A DNA stretch of 19,085 bases from Actinomycetes bacterium (lineage in GTDB: Bacteria > Actinomycetota > Acidimicrobiia > Acidimicrobiales > Palsa-688): positions 1 through 19,085 of the forward strand of contig JAKACE010000003.1 of the NCBI GenBank assembly GCA_021821705.1, in the 5' to 3' direction. Both the position numbers and the translations under genes were made by a program. Positions 1-4,904 of the stretch are shown in pieces. The notes beneath the pieces were generated by a model that did not search any database, had not been told where the DNA came from, and was given only the letters and a program-made list of their open reading frames with translations. How positions within the stretch are numbered: position 1 is the first letter of the stretch; each line of letters starts with the position of its first letter.

Positions 1-1565
1 CAGGAATGCCGAAGAGCATCCAGCTTGGTGGAGGTGGCAGCCGCCCCGCTGGCCAGCCTGGCCAGGGCGGCCGGCCCTACGTGGTCAGCGGCATCGACCA
101 CCAGCACCCTGCCCCTGGCCGGCCCACGCATGGCCCCAGGACGGGCCCAGCCGTGGTCGGGCTCCATCAGGGCGGTCAGGGCCTGCCAGCGGCGGCCTGC
201 GAGCTCGGACGGGGTGGCCACGGCCACGGGTACCCCGGCTGCCTGCCACACGGCCCGAGCAGCGTCGACACAGGCTGCCTGGGCCATCCAACCGGCCGCA
301 CCCACGACCGAGATGGCATGGCCCGAACAGGCCAGCGCCAGAGCAGCCTCGGCGGTACCGCCGCCGAAGCCAAGGGCGGCCAGCTCGGCCTCGGCTATGG
401 CGCCTGGCACCTCGGCCAGGTGAGCGAAGCGGCCGACGAGTGCCGCGTCGAGGACCTCGTCGTCGTAGCGGGCGGCGACACGGTTGGACGTCCCGCTGCT
501 GGCGGCCGGCCCACCCGCTGCGAGCAGACCGGGCGCAGCCGCCACCCACGCCCGGGCCTGGGCTGCAGGCAGGCCCGCCGGGCAGGTCTCTGCCAGCGCC
601 ACCCACACCTCGGGCAGGCCCGAGCGTGAGGAGCGCTCGGCCAGGGCTGCGGCTACGGCCGAGGTGGACGGCGGTGGCGGTGGCAGGCAGGGATGCCGGG
701 CTGCCTGGGCCAACAGGGATGCGGCTCTCACCGCGTCGCCGCCCGCCGCGGCCGGGGCCGCCTCCCGGTCGTCTGCCCCAGCCGCGTGGCCCGCCGTCCG
801 GTTACGATCCGGGCGCGAGCTGCCCTGGGCCACGCGGCGGGCAGCTGCCCCGGTGCTGCCGAACGCTGCCGCTGCCGCCCGTACCGCCCTCGACCGGCTG
901 GCGGAGGCCGTCCTGGCCTGGGCAGGTACCTCCAGGGCCTCGGCCATCCCACCGGGCATGACCTGCCAGCAAAAGGCCAGGCCCTCGGCATTGAGCGAGG
1001 CGCGCAGGGCCAGGTGGAAGGCGGCCGAGACCGCTTCGCGCCACCTCCACAGCGCCGGTGCGGCCAGGCATCCCCAGCCGCCGTCGGGGCGCCGTCCGAG
1101 GTTGGGCAGGACCACATGGGTGTGCAGGTGCGGCTCGCCGGCGGCGTTGGCCGAGTGCTCGAAGCCGGCTGCCACCACGCCCGTCGCCCGTAGCAGGTGG
1201 CCACCCTGGCTGACGAGCGCTGCGTTGTCGGCCAGCACCCCGACGGCTTCGCTCACAGCGCGCCGGTGCGCGCCCAGCACCCGCTCCGACCCCTGCACGC
1301 CGGCGGTCGCCAGAAGCGACACGGACTTCGGAGCCGCGAACACGAGATCCCAGCCCTGCCGCCGGCGCAGGCCGGGGCGGGCCGTGAGGGGAGCGGAGCT
1401 AACTGGGTGACGGCCCGCCAGCAGGGCAGACAGCTCCTGGCGCCCTTGGCTGTCCCCCGGGTTGGCACCCAACCCCAGCTCGGCGCCGGCTTCACCCTCC
1501 CAGCATGCGCGCACCACCTCCCGCTGCCAGTACCGGATCTGACCGATCGAAGCCGAATTGATCAC
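1..1565 (-). CDS. MobF-family (TrwC/TraI/TraA-like) conjugative relaxase, C-terminus cut by window edge
   Basis: The minus-strand frame is open from 1565 to the window edge (about 521 residues visible). The N-terminal part matches MobF relaxases: a tyrosine near the start (Y12, in IGQIRYWQ), the family motif DLVFAAPKSVSLL, and the metal-binding triad H137 with H148 and H150 in PHLHTHVVLPN. These enzymes nick oriT through a 5'-phosphotyrosine bond and pilot the strand into the recipient. A RecD-like helicase domain follows, but its Walker A position reads GAAGWMAQ (residues 422-429) and its Walker B position VVDAADHVG (D491, A492), so ATP hydrolysis there looks lost. Start choice: the GTG at 1565 has AAGG 6 nt upstream. 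TTG 1568 and GTG 1571 are alternatives. The gene diverges from the transfer operon. Family assignment is confident from motifs; loss of helicase activity is inference. Confidence 0.9.
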   Translation of the reverse strand, partial: MINSASIGQIRYWQREVVRACWEGEAGAELGLGANPGDSQGRQELSALLAGRHPVSSAPLTARPGLRRRQGWDLVFAAPKSVSLLATAGVQGSERVLGAHRRAVSEAVGVLADNAALVSQGGHLLRATGVVAAGFEHSANAAGEPHLHTHVVLPNLGRRPDGGWGCLAAPALWRWREAVSAAFHLALRASLNAEGLAFCWQVMPGGMAEALEVPAQARTASASRSRAVRAAAAAFGSTGAAARRVAQGSSRPDRNRTAGHAAGADDREAAPAAAGGDAVRAASLLAQAARHPCLPPPPPSTSAVAAALAERSSRSGLPEVWVALAETCPAGLPAAQARAWVAAAPGLLAAGGPAASSGTSNRVAARYDDEVLDAALVGRFAHLAEVPGAIAEAELAALGFGGGTAEAALALACSGHAISVVGAAGWMAQAACVDAARAVWQAAGVPVAVATPSELAGRRWQALTALMEPDHGWARPGAMRGPARGRVLVVDAADHVGPAALARLASGAAATSTKLDALRHS

Positions 1566-1581
1566 CAACACCCTTGAAAAG

Positions 1582-1604
1582 ATAGCAAAGACATGAGATG
1601 CTAT
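1582..1604. repeat. Inverted repeat ATAGCA-N11-TGCTAT (operator-like)
   Basis: This is a perfect 6-bp inverted repeat with an 11-bp spacer, in the AT-rich part of the divergent gap. Because it is symmetric, each strand carries a TGCTAT that could act as a weak -10 element towards the relaxase or the transfer operon. It could equally be an operator or relaxosome-protein binding site. The repeat is visible; its role is inference. Confidence 0.4.
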
Positions 1605-1640
1605 GAAACGTAGTTCATTGTGACCGAAGGTCGCCCGATC

Positions 1641-1656
1641 GCTCCCGCGAGGGAGC
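1641..1656 (+). other. Perfect 6-bp hairpin with GNRA-type tetraloop in 5' leader
   Basis: GCTCCC, loop GCGA, GGGAGC: a perfect stem closed by a GNRA-class tetraloop, 51 nt before the VirB2-like start. No U-run follows, so it is not a typical intrinsic terminator. It is likely a structured leader element or part of oriT. Confidence 0.5.
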
Positions 1657-1668
1657 CTCAGGTCCTCT

Positions 1669-1683
1669 GCACCCGAGAGGTGC
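1669..1683 (+). other. Hairpin GCACC-CGAGA-GGTGC (candidate nic-proximal oriT hairpin)
   Basis: A 5-bp perfect stem with a 5-nt loop, beside the relaxase gene. From memory, the R388 oriT hairpin bound by TrwC is a GCGCACC/GGTGCG stem with a GAAA loop, so the GCACC...GGTGC core is the same. It overlaps an alternative stem CCTCT (1664-1668)/AGAGG (1676-1680), and the two cannot form together. The match is short and could be chance. Confidence 0.35.
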
Positions 1684-1694
1684 CCACATCCGTC

Positions 1695-1700
1695 AAGGAG
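1695..1700 (+). promoter_or_regulatory. Ribosome binding site of the VirB2-like gene
   Basis: AAGGAG lies 7 nt before the ATG at 1708. It is a near-ideal Shine-Dalgarno site and fixes that start. Confidence 0.8.
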
Positions 1701-1707
1701 CCGCCCC

Positions 1708-2058
1708 ATGAGCACGCTTGCCAACCCGGCCGGGACAGCCGCAGCGGTGCCCTTCCTCCTCGGTGCCTCGGGCAATGGCACCGGGATAGACCTGCAGCCG
1801 GCTCAGTCCGGCAACCTCCCCGGTGACTCCGTCCTCACCAGCCTGGCCAGCGGGGTGGGCCACTGGGCGCTACTGGCATCGATCGTCGGGGTCATCGTGG
1901 GAGGGGTCATGTGGGCGTTCGGCCACTTCTCGCACAACTATCAGCAGTCCTACAGTGGCCGCCGTGGTGTCGTCGTCTCCGGGATTGCCGCCCTACTGAT
2001 CGGGGCGGCGCCGGCGATCATCGGGTTCTTCTTCGCCCAGGGCGGCAAGGTACATTGA
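1708..2058 (+). CDS. Small VirB2/TrbC-like (DUF6112-type) membrane protein of the transfer channel
   Basis: A 116-residue protein with two hydrophobic helices, at about residues 52-74 (HWALLASIVGVIVGGVMWAF) and 87-110 (GVVVSGIAALLIGAAPAIIG), separated by a short polar loop with basic residues (SGRR). An N-terminal segment of about 45 residues is Gly/Ala-rich. Size and two-helix layout fit the VirB2/TrbC pilin-like proteins and the small membrane proteins next to SCO6880-type genes in actinomycete conjugative elements. It has a strong RBS and is first in the operon. Its stop overlaps the start of the next gene (ATTGA), pointing to translational coupling. Assignment rests on size, topology and context; no catalytic motif is expected. 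Confidence 0.7.
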   Translation: MSTLANPAGTAAAVPFLLGASGNGTGIDLQPAQSGNLPGDSVLTSLASGVGHWALLASIVGVIVGGVMWAFGHFSHNYQQSYSGRRGVVVSGIAALLIGAAPAIIGFFFAQGGKVH

Positions 2059-3194
2059 GCGGCCTCGCCCTTGTGCTGGCGGTGCCGGCACCGGCTTGGC
2101 CCCAGCGCACCGGCTCCCTTTTCAGCCTGGGCGCGGGCGCTCTTGCCAAGGCCATCGCCATGGCCTTCTTCTCGACCCTGTTCGGCCTCGAGTCCTCGCT
2201 GGCGACCTCGCTCGTGTCCGAGGTGATGACCCACCTCGTGCCGGCGACGACCAGGGTAAGTCTCGCTCCGGGCAGCTGGTTCGCCTCCGCTGCCAGGGCA
2301 CTGGTGCCGCTGGCCCCGGTGATGGTGGCTCCGCTGTTGTTCGCCGCCACCATCGGAGCCGTGCTGCGCCGCGACATGCACCGGCTCGGCCGGGCCTGGG
2401 GGGTGGCTCTGCCGGTGTCGCTGATGTGCTCGGCTGCGCTGGTGCAGCTTTGCCGGATCGGGCTCCGGGTCACCGACGCCATGAGCTCGTTCATCGAGAG
2501 CTCGGTCTACCCGGGCCTCGGGCGCGCCTTCGCGGTGGCGGTAGGTAGCGGTATCGGAGGAGGGGCCAGCCTCGGGGGCCTGGGCCTGGTCGAGGCCGCC
2601 TTCGGGGTGCTGCTCGTACTGGGCGGGATGGCTGTCTGGCTCGAGCTGGCTCTCAGGGCCGCAGCCGTTGAGCTGGCCGTGTTCTTCATGCCGCTGGCGC
2701 TGGCGGGCCTGGTCTGGCCGGCCACGGCGCACTGGGCGCGCCGGATGCTCGAAGTGCTGGTGGCCCTTCTGCTGGCCAAGCCCGTCGTCACGGCCGCGCT
2801 CTGCCTGGGGGCACGGGCGGTCACGGCTGGAGGAGGTGGGCTCGAAAGCCTGGTGACCGGGACCGCCATACTGCTCATGGCCTCCTTCGCTCCGGTGATG
2901 CTGCTAAAGCTCGTCCCTGTGGTCGAAGTGGCTGCCATAGCCCACCTTCAGGGCGCCTCCCGCCAGCCCTTTCACGCCGCCGGCCGCGTGGCCCGCCATG
3001 TCGTCGGGATTACGGCCGGAGCGGCTGGAGCAGTCGGGGGCTCCGGCGGCGCCGGGGTTGCAGGAGGCGGGCCGGGGGCGGGGACGACGGCCGGAAGCGC
3101 CGACCAGTTGCTGAGCCAGGTGGCTCGGGACGAGGGCCTAGGGCCGGCCGGCGCCCCGGCTGCCCGGCCGGTGGCGGGTGGTGCGGGTGCCTGA
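2055..3194 (+). CDS. VirB6/TrbL-like polytopic conjugation channel protein
   Basis: 379 residues if started at TTG 2055, which overlaps the upstream stop and has AAGG a few nt before it. The frame is open further back to 1911, but that stretch reads as an out-of-frame copy of the preceding gene. Several hydrophobic segments are visible: after an N-terminal amphipathic region (FFSTLFGLESSLATSLVSEV), then LVPLAPVMVAPLLFAATIGA, a segment around VALPVSLMCSAALVQL, a Gly-rich helix (GGLGLVEAAFGVLLVLGGMA), AVELAVFFMPLALAGLVWPA, and VLVALLLAKPVVTAALCLGA, plus one more before a soluble Gly/Ala-rich tail. The E-L-A-V-F-F-M-P-L block followed by a 'W..RRMLEVLVALLLAKPVV' pattern is typical of actinobacterial TrbL/VirB6-type proteins, which line the inner-membrane part of the channel. 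It overlaps the next gene by 17 nt. Confidence 0.75.
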   Translation: MSGLALVLAVPAPAWPQRTGSLFSLGAGALAKAIAMAFFSTLFGLESSLATSLVSEVMTHLVPATTRVSLAPGSWFASAARALVPLAPVMVAPLLFAATIGAVLRRDMHRLGRAWGVALPVSLMCSAALVQLCRIGLRVTDAMSSFIESSVYPGLGRAFAVAVGSGIGGGASLGGLGLVEAAFGVLLVLGGMAVWLELALRAAAVELAVFFMPLALAGLVWPATAHWARRMLEVLVALLLAKPVVTAALCLGARAVTAGGGGLESLVTGTAILLMASFAPVMLLKLVPVVEVAAIAHLQGASRQPFHAAGRVARHVVGITAGAAGAVGGSGGAGVAGGGPGAGTTAGSADQLLSQVARDEGLGPAGAPAARPVAGGAGA

Positions 3195-4683
3195 CGAGCA
3201 TGGCTACAGGTTCGAGCCGCTCCAGCGGCGCAGCGTCGTGCTCGGGCTCGGATGGGCTCAGCTGGTCGCAGCGGCTCTGTGCGTGGTGTCGGCCGTTTCG
3301 TTCTTCCGGGCCTGGCCGGGCCTGCCCGGGCTGGTGGCGGCGGTCGCCGTCCTGGCTGCGGGCGTTCTCGGTTGCCGGCCCGCAGGTGGCCGCCTGCCCG
3401 GCGAGTGGGCATCTCTTGGCGGCCGTTTCGGGCTGCGCCGCCGGCGGCACCAGGGGAGCGTGCCCGTCTCGCTGGCCACGGTGGCGGATGGCGGCAGCAG
3501 CCTGCGCAGGAGCGTGGTGCTGGGCCCGGCACGGGCTGTCGCGCCCCTGGCCGGGGTGGCCGGAGGTCTGCGGGTGGTCGAGCTGGATGCCGTCGGAGGT
3601 CAGGGTGCGATGGGTGCGGTGCTGGACCGGAAGGAGGGAACGTTGGTCGCGGTCCTGAGCGCCACCGGCCCCACCTTCTGCCTGGCCGATCGGGCCGAGC
3701 AGGAGCGCCGCCTGGCTTCGTGGGCGGCGGTTATGGAGTCGGTCGGGGCCCACCGTAACGGCCTATGGCGCCTGCAATGGTGCCAGCGCGCACTTCCGGC
3801 AGCCAGGGGACCGATGGTGGAGGCACTGCGGGCGACGGCCCGCGGCGGTGGCCGCTGTGGCCCTGACCGTGGCGGTGGCCATGACAGTGGCGGTGCCGAC
3901 CCAGCGTTGGAGGACCACGCAGGCTTCGTGGCCGAGGCCGAGAGCATCTCCTGGCGGCACGAGACACTGGTTGTGGTGGCCGTCCGCTGCTCCGACCGCC
4001 GTCGGGAGACCCTGGTGGCGGCCGGCGCCAGGTTGAGGTCCGCCGTCAGCGGGCTGCGCTCGCAGTTGCTGGGAGGTGGTTTTGGGTGCGACGGCCCGCT
4101 CGGGGCCGCCCCCCTGGCGCGCGCCCTGTGCGTCCCCCTGGCCGCCGGGCCTCACGAGGCTGAGGTGTACGCGGGCGGGGCAAGGCGCTCCAGCGTCATG
4201 GAGCACTGGTCGGCGGTGGAGGTCGATGGTTGGTGGCACAGGACCTATTGGGTTACGCAGTGGCCGCTCAGCCAGGTGGCCCCCGACTTCTTGAGCCCTT
4301 TGCTCTCCGGGCCCGGCCGCCGCTGCTTCTCGGTGGTGTTCCGGCCCCTCCCCCCGGAGCGTGCGGTCCGCGATGCCGAGGCGTCCCGCACCGCCCAGCT
4401 GGCGGACGCCCAGCTGCGGGCGCAGGGGGGCTTCATCGAGACGGCGCGCCACCGGCGCCGGGCGCAGGCGGTGGAGGGGCGTGAGGAGCGCCTGGCGGAC
4501 GGCCGGGCCGGGTTCGAGTTCGCCGGCTACGTGACCCTGTCGGCCGCGTCCCGGGCCGAGCTGGACGATGCCGGCGCGGACCTCTGGCACAGTGCCGGGT
4601 GCGCCCGGCTCCGGCTGCAGGTCCTCTACGGCCAGCAGCAGGAGGCGCTGTCGTGGTCGTTGCCGCTCGGCCGGGGCCTCTGA
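3178..4683 (+). CDS. SCO6880-family conjugation protein
   Basis: 501 residues. The N-terminal 'YRFEPLQRRSVVLGLGWAQL' followed by a paired transmembrane hairpin (about residues 22-65), then a long soluble cytoplasmic part, matches the SCO6880 family found in actinomycete conjugative elements between the TrbL-like and VirB4-like genes. The exact biochemical role is not known to me; it is treated as a core component of the transfer machine. Start: GTG 3178, with GTG 3181 and GTG 3187 equally possible, all overlapping the TrbL-like 3' end. Oddity: a Gly-rich low-complexity insert at about residues 223-242 (GGGRCGPDRGGGHDSGGAD), encoded by repeated GTGGCGGTGGCC-like DNA, probably a replication-slippage expansion. 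Confidence 0.75.
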   Translation: MVRVPDEHGYRFEPLQRRSVVLGLGWAQLVAAALCVVSAVSFFRAWPGLPGLVAAVAVLAAGVLGCRPAGGRLPGEWASLGGRFGLRRRRHQGSVPVSLATVADGGSSLRRSVVLGPARAVAPLAGVAGGLRVVELDAVGGQGAMGAVLDRKEGTLVAVLSATGPTFCLADRAEQERRLASWAAVMESVGAHRNGLWRLQWCQRALPAARGPMVEALRATARGGGRCGPDRGGGHDSGGADPALEDHAGFVAEAESISWRHETLVVVAVRCSDRRRETLVAAGARLRSAVSGLRSQLLGGGFGCDGPLGAAPLARALCVPLAAGPHEAEVYAGGARRSSVMEHWSAVEVDGWWHRTYWVTQWPLSQVAPDFLSPLLSGPGRRCFSVVFRPLPPERAVRDAEASRTAQLADAQLRAQGGFIETARHRRRAQAVEGREERLADGRAGFEFAGYVTLSAASRAELDDAGADLWHSAGCARLRLQVLYGQQQEALSWSLPLGRGL

Positions 4684-4702
4684 GAGCCACGTCTACCTGA
4701 GT

Positions 4703-4754
4703 TTCGGAGGGGTGCGAGCTTCGGAGGGGTGGGAGCTTCGGAGGGTGGGCCGGC
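4703..4754 (+). repeat. Three tandem copies of a 17-bp GGAGG-containing repeat
   Basis: TTCGGAGGGGTGCGAGC (4703-4719), TTCGGAGGGGTGGGAGC (4720-4736) and a diverged third copy starting TTCGGAGGGTGGG (4737-4754) lie just after the SCO6880-like stop. They are purine-rich and directly repeated. They could be iteron-like protein-binding sites or simple slippage. No ORF uses them. Confidence 0.7.
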
Positions 4755-4813
4755 TTCTGAGATGTGCGGCGGCCCAAACGGTCTGCGACCGAGAACGTGA
4801 TGGGCTTCACAGG

Positions 4814-4843
4814 GTGATCGACAGGTGCTCACACAACGATCAC
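4814..4843. promoter_or_regulatory. Inverted repeat GTGATCG-N16-CGATCAC upstream of the adhesin gene
   Basis: A perfect 7-bp inverted repeat (4814-4820 and 4837-4843) with a 16-bp spacer, 62 bp before the adhesin start. The gene sits after a 221-bp gap, unlike its overlapping upstream neighbours, so an operator for separate control is reasonable. The regulator is unknown. Confidence 0.4.
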
Positions 4844-4890
4844 ATATCGGGGGCGTGGGCGGGAAAAGCTCCAATAGGACAAATAACACA

Positions 4891-4896
4891 GAGGAG
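4891..4896 (+). promoter_or_regulatory. Ribosome binding site of the adhesin-like gene
   Basis: GAGGAG sits 8 nt before the ATG at 4905 and supports that start. Confidence 0.75.
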
Positions 4897-4904
4897 ACCG
4901 ACAA

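Larger units (their letters stand above)
1566..1707. promoter_or_regulatory. Divergent control region and candidate oriT
   Basis: This is the 142-bp gap between the relaxase and the VirB2-like gene. It holds an unusually AT-rich stretch (about 1571-1620) for this GC-rich window, an inverted repeat ATAGCA (1582-1587)/TGCTAT (1599-1604), and three hairpins: GACC-GAA-GGTC (1622-1632), GCTCCC-GCGA-GGGAGC (1641-1656) and GCACC-CGAGA-GGTGC (1669-1683). In MobF systems oriT commonly lies beside the relaxase gene and carries inverted repeats next to nic. That supports a joint oriT/promoter role, but no nic site can be proved by eye. Confidence 0.45.

Noticed and set aside
484..1410. 308-residue plus-strand open frame and its neighbours over 1-1577
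   Set aside because: Low-complexity Ala/Arg/Pro sequence lying antisense to the relaxase, whose minus-strand translation has clear family motifs.
1563..1572. Similarity of the minus-strand GGGTGTTGGTG to the F-plasmid nic region
   Set aside because: Needs an inserted base, overlaps the relaxase start codons, and is too short to weigh.
1911..2054. Longer N-terminus for the VirB6/TrbL-like protein
   Set aside because: It overlaps the VirB2-like gene in another frame and has shadow-like Arg/Pro content; TTG 2055 fits the overlap and the protein family better.
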